A stretch of DNA of 64,000 nt from Methylosinus sp. Ce-a6 (GTDB taxonomy: Bacteria > Pseudomonadota > Alphaproteobacteria > Rhizobiales > Beijerinckiaceae): the NCBI RefSeq assembly GCF_009811655.1, contig NZ_BGJX01000020.1:1-64000 (forward strand). Reading direction: 5' to 3'. The position numbers and the translations under genes are program-made. Numbering within the stretch: the stretch's first letter is position 1; each line of letters begins with the position of its first letter. Below the pieces are notes generated by a model that saw only the letters and a list, made by a program, of their open reading frames with translations, did not search any database and had not been told where the DNA came from. Positions 43,298 through 52,070 of this stretch are shown here, in pieces.

Positions 43298-43838
43298 GGT
43301 GTCGCCGCGCCGCGTCTTCGCCGCCGCGCGCCTGCTGCGCGATCTCATCGCCTATGGGCTCGCGAGCGGCGCGGCGCTGGCGCTCGACTATGGCCTGCTG
43401 CTGCTCTGTCACAAGACGCTCGGGCTTCCCTATCTCGTCGCGGCGGCGATCGGCTTTTCGAGCGGGCTCGCGCTCATCTATGCGCTCAGCGTCTCGATCG
43501 TGTTCCGCGATCGGCGCAGCGTGCGGCCGGCGTCGGAATTTTCCGTCTTTTGCGCGATCGGCCTTCTCGGCCTGCTGCTCACCGAGGCGCTGATGCTCCT
43601 TCTCGTCGGCCGTTTCGGCGTCGATCCCGCCTTCGCGAAAATCCCGACGGCGGCGCTCGTCTTCCTGTTCAACTTCACTGCGCGTCGCGCTCTTTTGTTC
43701 GCCGCGCCGACGCCCGTCGCGAGAGTCTTTCCATGTTTCATTGAAACATGGAAAGACTCTATGGTTTCGATTTTGACGCGTTTCCAACGCCGAACCGGCC
43801 TCCACTTCGGCTGGAAACGCTCTAGAGGCTCGGCGTGA
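43287..43838 (+). CDS. GtrA family membrane protein with a repeat-encoded C-terminal tail
   Basis: A 183-residue protein. Residues 15-143 are a GtrA domain with four membrane helices (DLIAYGLASGAALALDYGLL to KIPTAALVFLFNFTARRALL). GtrA proteins are thought to flip undecaprenyl-phosphate-linked sugars. GtrA proteins usually end after helix 4 with RR. Here residues 146-183 (FPCFIETWKDS, FQRRTGLHFGWKRS) are encoded by R1 copy f, so the tail is a repeat insertion. It starts at GTG 43287, overlapping the oxidoreductase gene; GTG 43299 is an alternative. The stop overlaps the next start. Confidence 0.85.
   Translation: MSPEVSPRRVFAAARLLRDLIAYGLASGAALALDYGLLLLCHKTLGLPYLVAAAIGFSSGLALIYALSVSIVFRDRRSVRPASEFSVFCAIGLLGLLLTEALMLLLVGRFGVDPAFAKIPTAALVFLFNFTARRALLFAAPTPVARVFPCFIETWKDSMVSILTRFQRRTGLHFGWKRSRGSA
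43722..43827 (-). repeat. Dispersed repeat R1, copy f (inside gtrA)
   Basis: A complete copy in minus orientation: hairpin 2 at 43722-43760 with perfect 19-base arms around one T, and hairpin 1 at 43778-43820. It lies within the open frame of gtrA and ends 8 bases before the next gene's start. Confidence 0.9.
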
Positions 43839-45637
43839 CGACGCTCGCCGGCCGGACGGCGGAGATTCGCACGGGGACCCGCGGCGAATTTCCACTTCTC
43901 GGCGCCATTCTTCCAGCGCTCGCCGGCGCCGCTCTGCTCTCGTCGCCCCGTGCGCGCGCCGTATGGGGCGCGGGCGAGTTCTACGATTCCGACGACGCCA
44001 TGCGCGCGGCGCAGGTCCGCGATCTCATCGCCGGCCAGTCCTGGTTCGATATGACGGCGCCCCGGCTCGATCCGCCGGACGGGCTGTTCATGCATTGGTC
44101 GCGCGTCGTCGATGCGCCGCTCGCCGGGCTGGAGCTCGCGTTCCGCGTCTTTCTCGCTCCGGAGATGGCGGAGCGGGCGACGCGGCTCGTCTTTCCCTTC
44201 CTCTGCCTCGCTCTTCTCTTCGCGCTCGCGGCTTTTGTCGCGCGCGTTCTCGCCGATCGTTCCGCACGCGTCGTCGCCGTCTGGCTCGTCTTTCTCTCGG
44301 CGCCGATGCTCATGCAATTCTCGCCGGGACGCATCGACCATCATGCGCCGCAGATCGTTCTGCTGATGGCGACATTCGGCCTCGTCGCGCTCGGCCTCGA
44401 CGCGGAGCGTCCCTCGGCGCTCGCGGCCGCCGCCGCGCCTCTCGCTCTGTCGCTTTCGATCAGCCTCGAAAACCTCCCTTTTTTCGTCGTGCTGCTGCCG
44501 GCGCCGGCGGTCCTCTTTCTCTTCGAAGGCGAAGCCGCGTCGCGGCGCCTGCGCTCATTCGCTCTGGGCCTGCTGCTTTTCGCGCCGCTCGCCTTTGCGG
44601 CGACCGTCGCGCCGTCGCGCTATGGGCTCTCCGCTTGCGACGCCTATTCGGCGGTCCATATTCGCGCGATCCTCGTCGGCGCGCTCGGCCTAGCGGCATT
44701 GGCCGCCTTCGCGCCGCGTCTCGACACGCTTTCGCGCCGCATCGTCGGTCTCGGCCTCGTCGGCGCGGCGGCGCTCGGCGCCTTTGTCGCCAGCGCGCCG
44801 CAATGTCTCGGCGATCCGCTCGTCGGGCTCGATCCGCTGCTGCGCGATCTCTGGCTCGCCCATGTCACGGAAGCGAAGCCGCTGAAGGCCTTTCTCACCG
44901 ATACGACCCTGGTCGTCTCCACCGCGGCGCCGGCGCTGCTGGGACTGCTCGCGGCGCTCGTCCTCGCCTGGCGTGAAAAGGGCGTCGCACGGGGGCGCTG
45001 GGCGCTGCTCGCGGCGGCGATCCTCGTCGGCTTTTGCGCGGCGCTCTGGCAGATCCGCGTCTTTTCTTCCGTCATGCCGCTCGCCATGATGGGGCTCGCC
45101 GGCGCGGCGGCCGCGATTTCCGCGCGGCTCGCCGGCGTCACGCCGCTGTTGCGCGGGCTCGCCGTCGGCCTCTTCTGCCTTTGCGTCTCGCCCATGGGCC
45201 TCGCGCTGGCGCTGCGATCGGAAGGCGGCGCCGCGCCTGAGGAGACGCGCCGCGCCTGCCTCGAGGCTTCCGCCTTTTCGTCCCTCGCCGCCTTGCCGCC
45301 GGCCCGCATCGTCGCGCCCATCGACATGGGCGCGCATATTCTCGCCTTCACGCCGCATAGCGTCTATGCCGCGCCCTATCATCGCGACAATCGCGGCAAT
45401 CGCCTCGCGGTGGAGGTCTTTCTCGCCGAGCCCGCCGCGGCCGAGCGCCTGCTGCGCGCGGCGGGCGCGGAGCTCGTGCTCTGGTGTTCCGGCGGGGAGA
45501 CCGGAAACGCTCTCGTCGAACGCGCGCCTGACGGGCTCGCGGCGGCGCTGTCGCGCGGCGAGCGCTTTCCCTTCCTCGAGAAAATCCCACTCGAGCACTC
45601 GCCTTTCCATGTTTTCGCCCTGCGCCCTGCGCAATAA
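43835..45637 (+). CDS. Multi-pass GT-C-like glycosyltransferase
   Basis: A 600-residue membrane protein with about 11-13 helices. The first large loop, after helix 1, has FYDSDDAMRAAQVRDLIAGQ with acidic residues (Asp51, Asp53, Asp54) in the place of the catalytic Asp of GT-C enzymes, then HWSR. A second loop has SPGRIDHHAPQI. Both patterns recall STT3/PMT-type enzymes that use polyprenyl-linked sugars. About 170 C-terminal residues are periplasmic. With GtrA beside it, I infer transfer of a sugar from a lipid carrier on the outer face of the inner membrane. It starts at GTG 43835. Confidence 0.75.
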   Translation: MTTLAGRTAEIRTGTRGEFPLLGAILPALAGAALLSSPRARAVWGAGEFYDSDDAMRAAQVRDLIAGQSWFDMTAPRLDPPDGLFMHWSRVVDAPLAGLELAFRVFLAPEMAERATRLVFPFLCLALLFALAAFVARVLADRSARVVAVWLVFLSAPMLMQFSPGRIDHHAPQIVLLMATFGLVALGLDAERPSALAAAAAPLALSLSISLENLPFFVVLLPAPAVLFLFEGEAASRRLRSFALGLLLFAPLAFAATVAPSRYGLSACDAYSAVHIRAILVGALGLAALAAFAPRLDTLSRRIVGLGLVGAAALGAFVASAPQCLGDPLVGLDPLLRDLWLAHVTEAKPLKAFLTDTTLVVSTAAPALLGLLAALVLAWREKGVARGRWALLAAAILVGFCAALWQIRVFSSVMPLAMMGLAGAAAAISARLAGVTPLLRGLAVGLFCLCVSPMGLALALRSEGGAAPEETRRACLEASAFSSLAALPPARIVAPIDMGAHILAFTPHSVYAAPYHRDNRGNRLAVEVFLAEPAAAERLLRAAGAELVLWCSGGETGNALVERAPDGLAAALSRGERFPFLEKIPLEHSPFHVFALRPAQ

Positions 45638-45677
45638 TATCTGCGGCGCCCGCCGCAACAGGAAACCCCGACCCGCC

Positions 45678-46664
45678 ATGTCCGCTTTGCTCATCGACCG
45701 CCGCCGGCTTCTCCTCGCCGCCTCGAGCCTGCCCTTCGCCGGGCGGTCCTTCGCGCAGCAGCCGCTGGAGGCGGAGGAGGATCTGCAAGTGCGGATCGAG
45801 AACAAATCCGTGCCCGAGCTCTGCGCCGAGAAGGACAATATCGAGCTCGATTTCGTCTCGCCGCACGTTCGGCGGATGCGCGTGCAGGCGGTTCATCCGT
45901 CCTACATCGGCATGATCGGCTCGGATCGCTGGGCGCCGGATTGGACGAGCTGCGATCTCTCGCATGATCCGAAATTCGCCGCCGACGCGCGCCGGGTCAC
46001 CTTCTGGGAGACCCCGGAATTCTGGCTGGTCGGCTACACCTTCCCCTCTTTCTGGCGGCCCAATGACGTGCCCGTGCGCGTCGGCGACCGCGTGGAGAAG
46101 GGCATTCATCTCGTGCAGCTCTGGATGAGCTATCGCGAGCGCGCCGAAGAAATTCTCGTCTTCTATCCGCCGGACGGCTATTGGCGCGCGCGCCCCCTGC
46201 CCTTCGAGGACATGCGCTGGACGGCCTATGGCTCGTCCTTCCTCATCGGCCCGGTGGAGGTGCAGGAGCGCCCCATCGTGGCGTTCGAGGACATCGTCTT
46301 CGATCCCGACACGCGCAGCTTCACCCTGCGTTTTCGGCGCGGCGGCGAGGCGAAGCTGCGCATCGCCTCCATCGATCAGGATCGCATCGTGCTCGACGTC
46401 TCCTATGCCGAAGCCATGCCGAAAGGCCTGCCCTTCGCATCGCTGCGGTCCATGTATACGACGCAATCGATGAGCGACGCCGCGCTCGTCGCCTGGCGGA
46501 CGAAGCGCGGCGTCGGCTGGCAGGAATCGCCCGTCATCGGCTTTCCCGGCGCGCCGGCGACGGAAATATGGGTCGGCCGCCATACGCCCTCGCGGCATAA
46601 TCTCTCGGCGCCGGATATGGTGTTCGGCAAATTCCAGTCGGCGGCGACGACGGCGGTCAAATGA
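45678..46664 (+). CDS. Exported protein with twin-arginine-like signal, unknown function
   Basis: A 328-residue protein starting MSALLIDRRRLLLAASSLPF, a signal with a twin-arginine (RRRLL) and likely cleavage after SFA. The mature protein is beta-rich with many Trp and Tyr: HPSYIGMIGSDRWAPDWTSC, FWLVGYTFPSFWRPNDVPV and YPPDGYWRARPLPF. I recognise no family. A Tat signal would mean export in a folded state, perhaps with cofactor. It is 40 bases after the glycosyltransferase gene, and its stop overlaps the next start, so it belongs to the envelope cluster. Confidence 0.7.
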   Translation: MSALLIDRRRLLLAASSLPFAGRSFAQQPLEAEEDLQVRIENKSVPELCAEKDNIELDFVSPHVRRMRVQAVHPSYIGMIGSDRWAPDWTSCDLSHDPKFAADARRVTFWETPEFWLVGYTFPSFWRPNDVPVRVGDRVEKGIHLVQLWMSYRERAEEILVFYPPDGYWRARPLPFEDMRWTAYGSSFLIGPVEVQERPIVAFEDIVFDPDTRSFTLRFRRGGEAKLRIASIDQDRIVLDVSYAEAMPKGLPFASLRSMYTTQSMSDAALVAWRTKRGVGWQESPVIGFPGAPATEIWVGRHTPSRHNLSAPDMVFGKFQSAATTAVK

Positions 46665-47566
46665 CCGCGCGGCTCTTATGGCTCGACGTGGCGCGCGGCC
46701 TGGCCGTGCTGGCCATGTTCGCCTATCACTTCGGCTGGGATCTCGGCCATTTCGGCCATATCGATCCGGATATTCCCTATACGCAAGCCTATAAGGCTTT
46801 CGGCCATGCGATCGCGGCGAGCTTTCTCTTCATCGCCGGCGTTTCGCTGGCGCTCGCGCATGGAGCCGTCTTTGGCGCGCGGGCCTATTGGCGCAGGCTC
46901 GCGCTCGTCCTCGGCGCGGCGCTGCTGGTGAGCGGCGCGACCTATGTCGCTTTCCCGGCGAGCTTCGTCTTCTTCGGCATTCTGCATTGCATCGCGGCGG
47001 CGAGCCTTCTCGCTCTGCCGTTTTTGTTCTGGCCCTGGCCGGCCGCTTTCGTCGCGGGCTTCGCGCTGATCGCTGCGTCCTTCTTCGCGCGGGCGTCTTG
47101 CTTCGATGCGCCCGTCTTCTGGTGGACGGGGCTTTCCACCTTCGAGCCGTTGACCAATGACTATCGGCCGCTCGCGCCATGGGCGGGCGCGCTGCTCTTC
47201 GGCGTCGGCGCGGGGAAGCTCGCGTGCTTGCGCCTGACGGCCCCCATGGACTTGCGCGCCGGCGCGGTCACGCGGGGCCTCGCCTTTCTCGGGCGGCGCA
47301 GTCTCGCCCTCTATCTCCTCCACCAGCCCGTGTTCTTCGCGGGCTTCACTGCCGTGGCGATGCTGGCGGCGCCGACGCAGGCTTCGCGATTCGAGGAGGC
47401 CTGCCGCGGGCAATGCGTCGCCTCGGGGGCCGACGCTCGAAGATGCGCGACGGCTTGCGATTGCGCGGCGCGCGAAGCGGCGCGGCAAGACGCTCTTCCA
47501 GATGCGACGACAGACGAAGGACGCGCGCGTCTCGAGAGAATCGCGCGCGCCTGCGTGATAAAATAG
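46661..47566 (+). CDS. DUF1624/HGSNAT-like membrane acetyltransferase
   Basis: A 301-residue protein with about seven membrane helices. It begins RLLWLDVARGLAVLAMFAYH, the pattern of the heparan-alpha-glucosaminide N-acetyltransferase (HGSNAT/DUF1624) family, with a conserved histidine. FLFIAGVSLALAHG and FLGRRSLALYLLHQPVF follow. Such proteins pass acyl groups from cytosolic acyl-CoA to sugars outside. The C-terminal tail is unusual: five cysteines (CRGQC, RRC, ATACDC). It is the last gene of the cluster. Confidence 0.85.
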   Translation: MTARLLWLDVARGLAVLAMFAYHFGWDLGHFGHIDPDIPYTQAYKAFGHAIAASFLFIAGVSLALAHGAVFGARAYWRRLALVLGAALLVSGATYVAFPASFVFFGILHCIAAASLLALPFLFWPWPAAFVAGFALIAASFFARASCFDAPVFWWTGLSTFEPLTNDYRPLAPWAGALLFGVGAGKLACLRLTAPMDLRAGAVTRGLAFLGRRSLALYLLHQPVFFAGFTAVAMLAAPTQASRFEEACRGQCVASGADARRCATACDCAAREAARQDALPDATTDEGRARLERIARACVIK

Positions 47567-47579
47567 TTTTTGTTCAGGG

Positions 47580-47664
47580 CCGTCATTGCGAGCGGAGCGA
47601 AGCGATCCAGAGCCGCGGGGCGGCCCCCTGGATTGCTTCGTCGCTGCGCTCCTCGCAATGACGG
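47580..47664. repeat. Palindromic intergenic repeat CCGTCAT...ATGACGG, copy 2
   Basis: 85 bases, ends CCGTCATTGCGAG and CTCGCAATGACGG, inner GATCCAG/CTGGATT. Same length as the copy at 4825. It lies between the convergent acetyltransferase and fumC genes. Confidence 0.85.
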
Positions 47665-47711
47665 AAAGATGATTGGAAGATTGAAAGTGCGGGTCGCGCT
47701 CGCAATGATGC

Positions 47712-49118
47712 TCAATCGTTGGGCGCGAGCATATTCTCCGGCCGCACCAGCGCGTCGAACTCCGCTTCCGTCACCTTGCCGGACCTCAGCGCCTCCTCGC
47801 GCAGGGTCGTGCCATTGTGATGCGCGGCGCGGGCGATCTTGGAGGCGGCGTCATAGCCGATCTTGGGCGCGAGCGCCGTCACCAGCATCAGCGAGCGATC
47901 GAGGAAATTCTTTATGTTCGCCTCATCCGGCTCGATGCCGTCGATGCAGCGGGTGATGAAGCTGTCTATGCCGTCGGCGAGCAGGATCGTCGATTCGAGC
48001 AGCGCCGCGGCAATGACCGGCTTCAGGACGTTCAGCTCGAGATGGCCCTGCGACGCGGCGAAGGTGATCGTCGCATGATTGCCGAAGACGCGCGCGCAGA
48101 CCATGGTCAGCGATTCGACCTGGGTCGGATTGACCTTGCCCGGCATGATGGAGGAGCCGGGCTCGTTCTCCGGCAGCTTCAGCTCGGCAAGCCCCGCGCG
48201 CGGGCCGCAGCCGAGCAGGCGAATGTCGCAGGCGATCTTATAGAGGCCGGCGGCGAGGGCGTTCAGCGCGCCATGGGCGAAGACCGCCGCGTCATGCGCC
48301 GCGAGCGCCTCGAATTTATTCGGCGCCGTCTTGAACGGCAGCCCCGTCTGCGCCGCGATCCTGGCCGCGACGGCCTCGGCGAAACCCTTATAGGTGTTGA
48401 CGCCGGTGCCGACGGCGGTGCCGCCCTGGGCGAGCAGGAACAAATCCTCGAGCCCCTGGCGAAGGCGCTTGGCGCCGAACTCCGCCTGAGCGGCGTAGCC
48501 GGAAAACTCCTGGCCGAGCGTGACCGGGGTCGCGTCCTGCAAATGGGTGCGGCCGATTTTCACGATATGCGCGAAGGCCTCGGACTTGGCCGCGAGCGCG
48601 GCGCGCAGCCGCTCCACCGCCGGCAGCAGCCGCTGCGAGATGGCGATGGCCGCGGCGACGTGAATCGCGGTCGGGAAGCTGTCGTTGGAGGATTGGCCGA
48701 GATTGACGTGGTCGTTCGGATGAACCGGCGACTTGGCCCCGCGGCCGGCCCCCAGCGCCTCGTTGGCGCGATTGGCGATGACCTCGTTGACGTTCATATT
48801 GGACTGCGTGCCGGAGCCGGTCTGCCAGACGACGAGCGGAAAATGCTCGTCCAGCTTCCCGTCGATCACGTCGCGCGCCGCGGCGGAAATCGCGGCCGCG
48901 ACTTCGCCCTTCAGCAGACCCTTCTCGAGATTGGCCTCGGCGGCGGCGAGCTTGACCCGCGCCAGAGCATGGACGATCTCGATCGGCATATGGCCCACGC
49001 CGATCGGGAAATTCCGCCGCGACCGCTCCGTCTGCGCGCCCCAATAGGCGGAGGCGGGAACCTCTATGTCGCCGAAGGAATCGCGCTCGGTTCGAAATTC
49101 GGTCGTCTTTTCGGTCAT
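47712..49118 (-). CDS. fumC: Class II fumarate hydratase
   Basis: A 468-residue iron-independent fumarase of the TCA cycle. Motifs are [56 protein letters not shown] and the superfamily signature [14 protein letters not shown] mobile loop serine lies in that signature. Length and ends fit the family. It stands alone, with ecfG on the same strand 73 bases upstream. Confidence 0.98.
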   Translation of the reverse strand: MTEKTTEFRTERDSFGDIEVPASAYWGAQTERSRRNFPIGVGHMPIEIVHALARVKLAAAEANLEKGLLKGEVAAAISAAARDVIDGKLDEHFPLVVWQTGSGTQSNMNVNEVIANRANEALGAGRGAKSPVHPNDHVNLGQSSNDSFPTAIHVAAAIAISQRLLPAVERLRAALAAKSEAFAHIVKIGRTHLQDATPVTLGQEFSGYAAQAEFGAKRLRQGLEDLFLLAQGGTAVGTGVNTYKGFAEAVAARIAAQTGLPFKTAPNKFEALAAHDAAVFAHGALNALAAGLYKIACDIRLLGCGPRAGLAELKLPENEPGSSIMPGKVNPTQVESLTMVCARVFGNHATITFAASQGHLELNVLKPVIAAALLESTILLADGIDSFITRCIDGIEPDEANIKNFLDRSLMLVTALAPKIGYDAASKIARAAHHNGTTLREEALRSGKVTEAEFDALVRPENMLAPND

Positions 49119-49191
49119 TGGTCTCGCCCGGGTCTCGCTCGCTTGAAAAATTCAGGCTCGAGCTTCCCTATGGGGCATTTCGTCCCGTCTA

Positions 49192-49770
49192 TCAATCATT
49201 GCCCGTGCGCGGCAGAATCGATTGCTCGCCGATGAAATAGCAATCGCCTATGTCGCTCGTCGAGCTGAGCGAGAGAACCTCGGCGAGCCGGTTGCGGGCG
49301 CGGTTGACGCGGCTCTTCATCGTGCCGGGCGCGCAATTGCAGATCGACGCCGCCTCCTCATAGGAGAGGCCCGACGCCGCGACCAGAATCAGCGCCTCGC
49401 GCTGGTCGAGCGGAAGCTTCTGCAGCGCCGAGCGGAAGTCGAGAAAATCCATATGGGCGTTCTGCGCCGGCAGCGAGACGAGCCGCGCGGCGATGGCGCC
49501 GTCGGGATCCGGCGCCTCACGGCGCCGCTTGCGATAGTCGCTGTAATGGATGTTGCGCAGAATGGTGAACAGCCAGGCCGTGAGATTGGTGCCTTCGGTG
49601 AAGGAGGCGAGGCTGCTCCAGGCCTTGACCAAGGTCTCCTGGACGAGGTCGTCGGCGCGGTCCGCGTTGCCGCAGAGCGAAACAGCGAATGCGCGCAGAT
49701 TGGGGATCGCCGCGACCAGGTCGGCTTTCGTCCCCTTTCCTCCGGCTTTCGCCGCTTCGTACGTCGACAC
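49192..49770 (-). CDS. ecfG: ECF sigma factor EcfG of the general stress response
   Basis: A 192-residue ECF-type sigma factor: region 2 (LRAFAVSLCGNADRADDLVQ, ETLVKAW, TNLTAWLFTILRNIHYSDYR) and region 4 (ALQKLPLDQREALILVAASG, SYEEAASICNCAPGTMKSRV). It directs RNA polymerase to GGAAC-N16-CGTT promoters once released from NepR. GTG 49770 has a GGAGGG upstream and shares one base with the nepR stop. Its own operon carries such a promoter, giving positive autoregulation. Confidence 0.93.
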   Translation of the reverse strand: MSTYEAAKAGGKGTKADLVAAIPNLRAFAVSLCGNADRADDLVQETLVKAWSSLASFTEGTNLTAWLFTILRNIHYSDYRKRRREAPDPDGAIAARLVSLPAQNAHMDFLDFRSALQKLPLDQREALILVAASGLSYEEAASICNCAPGTMKSRVNRARNRLAEVLSLSSTSDIGDCYFIGEQSILPRTGND

Positions 49771-50099
49771 TATCCCTCCCCGGGCGTTTTCGACCGTGTC
49801 GGGGATATCGGGTCGCTCTCCAGCCGGTTCAAGAGTTCGAGAAATCGATCCGGAATGGGCTGGTTGAGAACGTCTTCATAGAGGCTGCGAAGCTGCTCGC
49901 CGATCTGCTCGCCGACGTCGTTGCGCGTCTGGTTGGAGCGAAGGCTCCGCAATGGGCGGCGGGAGTTCAAGACCACGAGCCCCTCGGCGCCGCTTTCCGC
50001 CGGCGGCGGAGCGATGTCGTCCGTGGTCTCGTCCTCTGTGTTTCGGGTTTCGGTTGTGCTCAAGGCGGCGGCAGTGGACTTCCGGCTGCTTTTTACCAT
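49770..50099 (-). CDS. nepR: Anti-sigma factor NepR
   Basis: A 109-residue protein. The first 55 residues are disordered. The NepR core, NDVGEQIGEQLRSLYEDVLN followed by QPIPDRFLELLNRLES, gives the two helices that grip EcfG or PhyR. ATG 50099 (MVKSSRKST) has GAGGAG just upstream. NepR holds EcfG until phosphorylated PhyR takes NepR away. It lies between phyR and ecfG, the standard alphaproteobacterial order. Confidence 0.92.
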   Translation of the reverse strand: MVKSSRKSTAAALSTTETRNTEDETTDDIAPPPAESGAEGLVVLNSRRPLRSLRSNQTRNDVGEQIGEQLRSLYEDVLNQPIPDRFLELLNRLESDPISPTRSKTPGEG

Positions 50100-50182
50100 C
50101 TGCTCCTCGAGAATTATCGTGAGGCCCAACTCTGGCGAGCGGACGCGGCCGCGCTAGTACTGCATTGCGCCGACCAACTCAC

Positions 50183-50207
50183 AACGTTAATTTTACCAAA
50201 TAGTTCC
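50183..50207 (-). promoter_or_regulatory. EcfG-type promoter for nepR-ecfG
   Basis: On the minus strand: GGAAC (50207-50203), 16 bases, then CGTT (50186-50183). This is a full match to the GGAAC-N16-CGTT promoter of the general stress response. It lies 84 bases before the nepR start. Confidence 0.85.
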
Positions 50208-50300
50208 CGTATCTATGGTTCCTATATTCATGGCGGCGATTTGACGCAGCAGGGGCGCGCCATGACGGCGTGATTTTCGCAACGCGAAACGAGGGACATC

Positions 50301-51116
50301 ATGTCCATTTCTCAGGCGATTCTAAGGCACATGCCTTATCTGCGGCGCTTCTCGCGCGCCCTGTCCGGCAGCCAGGAAGGGGGCGACGCCTATGTTCTGG
50401 CGACGCTCGAGACGGCCATTGCCGATCCGACCCGCCTCGTCGCGGACGAGGATTTGAAAATCTCCCTCTATCGCTTGTTTCTGGAAATCTGGACGTCGAG
50501 CCCGATCAACGCCCATACGGACACCTCCGGCGTCGCGCCCGGCGACGAGGCGGGCGCGCGGCGGAACCTCGACGCCATTTCCCTGCAGCCGCGCATCGCT
50601 TTTCTGCTCGGCGCGCTCGAGGGCTTCTCGCTCGGCGAGATCGCCCGCGCGCTCTCCATCTCCGAGACGCGCGCGGCGGCGCTGATCGACACGGCGAGCT
50701 CGGAGATCGCGGGCCAATTGGCGACCGATGTGCTGATCATAGAGGACGAGCCGCTGATCGCCCTCGATCTGCGCGGCCTCGTCGAGGAGCTCGGCCATCG
50801 CGTCGTCGCGGTGGCGCGCACCCATAAAGAGGCGGTCGAGGCCATTTCCAGGACTCCCCCCGGCCTCATTCTGGCCGATATTCAATTGGCGGACGGCAGC
50901 TCGGGCCTCGAGGCGGTCAATGAAATATTGGGCTCGCTCTCGACGCCCGTGATCTTCGTCACCGCTTATCCGGAGCGATTCTTGACCGGCGAGCCGCCGG
51001 AGCCGGCCTTTCTGATCGCCAAGCCATTCAGTGTCGACAGCTTGAAAGCCATCATCAGCCAAGCTTTGTTTTTCGATAGACGCTCGCATCTCAAATACAA
51101 TGATAAGCACAAGTGA
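50301..51116 (+). CDS. phyR: General stress response regulator PhyR
   Basis: A 271-residue protein with an EcfG-like sigma domain (1-135: HMPYLRRFSRALSGSQEGGD, LGALEGFSLGEIARALSISE) and a receiver domain (140-265: VLIIEDEPLIALDLRGLVEE, phospho-accepting Asp in LILADIQLADG, VIFVTAYPE, AKPF). When phosphorylated, the sigma-like domain binds NepR and frees EcfG. It is divergent from nepR. The sensor kinase gene (PhyK type) that is often next to it is not in this window. Confidence 0.95.
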   Translation: MSISQAILRHMPYLRRFSRALSGSQEGGDAYVLATLETAIADPTRLVADEDLKISLYRLFLEIWTSSPINAHTDTSGVAPGDEAGARRNLDAISLQPRIAFLLGALEGFSLGEIARALSISETRAAALIDTASSEIAGQLATDVLIIEDEPLIALDLRGLVEELGHRVVAVARTHKEAVEAISRTPPGLILADIQLADGSSGLEAVNEILGSLSTPVIFVTAYPERFLTGEPPEPAFLIAKPFSVDSLKAIISQALFFDRRSHLKYNDKHK

Positions 51117-51269
51117 ATAAATAGACCATAGCTTAGGTAATAGCTCGATTTCGTACGTAAAGACCACAGGCCAAATTGCGGCAAAAAAAACTTCTATCGA
51201 GCGCGAATAGAGCGCAACCTTGTCTTGACTCGGGCGTTGACTCCCGGGGGATAAGAGAAGGTAGAAAAG

Positions 51270-51548
51270 ATGACGGCGATCCAGGAACAGAAAAAGTCGA
51301 ACCGTGGCTTTGCTTCGATGGATCCGGAGAAGCAGCGGGCGATCGCGCGCAAGGGCGGCCAGAACGTCCCCGACGAAAAGCGCAGCTTCTCCCAGAACCC
51401 CGAGCTCGCGGCCAAGGCCGGACGCAAGGGCGGGCAGAGCGTCGATCCGACGAAGCGGAGCTTTTCCCGCGATCACCAGCTCGCCTCCGAAGCCGGACGC
51501 AAGGGCGGTCACGCCTCGCACAGCAAGCCGAGAACAGCCGCGGAGTAA
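51270..51548 (+). CDS. KGG-repeat stress protein (con-10/YciG/GsiB-like)
   Basis: A 92-residue hydrophilic protein with three KGG motifs: RGFASMDPEKQRAIARKGG, AAKAGRKGGQSVD and SEAGRKGGHASH. Such proteins are made in general stress and desiccation and are intrinsically disordered. Being next to phyR suggests control by EcfG. No GGAAC-N16-CGTT promoter is visible in the 150 bases upstream, though, so direct control is not shown. A GAAGG ribosome site precedes ATG 51270. Confidence 0.9.
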   Translation: MTAIQEQKKSNRGFASMDPEKQRAIARKGGQNVPDEKRSFSQNPELAAKAGRKGGQSVDPTKRSFSRDHQLASEAGRKGGHASHSKPRTAAE

Positions 51549-51605
51549 TCCGCGGCCCGTTCGCTCGTCGCGGCGCGGCCGCCGAGCGTCGCCGACCCGG
51601 ACGCC

Positions 51606-52070
51606 TCAGGCGGCGTGGGGCGTGGAGGTCTGCGCGATGATCGAATAGAGGGCCGAAGAGTCCCGCGTCGCGCGAATCGTCGCGACGATCGCAGGGTCGC
51701 GCAGCACGCGCGCCGCGCAGGCCAGCGCTTTCAGATGATCGGCGCCCGACGCCTCCGGCGTGATCAGGAGAAAAACGAGGTCGACCGGCGCGCCGTCGAG
51801 CGCGTCGAAGTCGATCGGCCGCTCGAGCCGCGCGAAAATCCCGAAAATCGTCTTGATTCGCGCGAGCTTGCCGTGCGGAATGGCGACGCCGTCGCCTATG
51901 CCCGTGGAGCCGAGGCGCTCGCGCTGCAGCAGCGCGTCGAATATCTCGCGGGCGGGCAGGCCGGATATCTCGGCCGCCTTCTCGCTCAGCTCCTGGAGCG
52001 CCTGCTTCTTGTTGTTCGCCTTGAGCGCGGGAATGACCGCTTCGGTGGAGAGCAAATCCGCGAGCCGCAT
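51606..52070 (-). CDS. ptsN: Nitrogen-PTS EIIA protein PtsN
   Basis: A 154-residue EIIA-type protein. The phosphorylated histidine is His66 in GDGVAIPHGKLARIK. Other features are FDALLQRERLGSTGIG and VDLVFLLITPE. It is the regulatory end of the PTS-Ntr phosphorelay, linked with potassium, nitrogen and stress control. It is the last gene of lptB-rpoN-hpf-ptsN, separated from hpf by about 230 bases. Confidence 0.95.
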   Translation of the reverse strand: MRLADLLSTEAVIPALKANNKKQALQELSEKAAEISGLPAREIFDALLQRERLGSTGIGDGVAIPHGKLARIKTIFGIFARLERPIDFDALDGAPVDLVFLLITPEASGADHLKALACAARVLRDPAIVATIRATRDSSALYSIIAQTSTPHAA

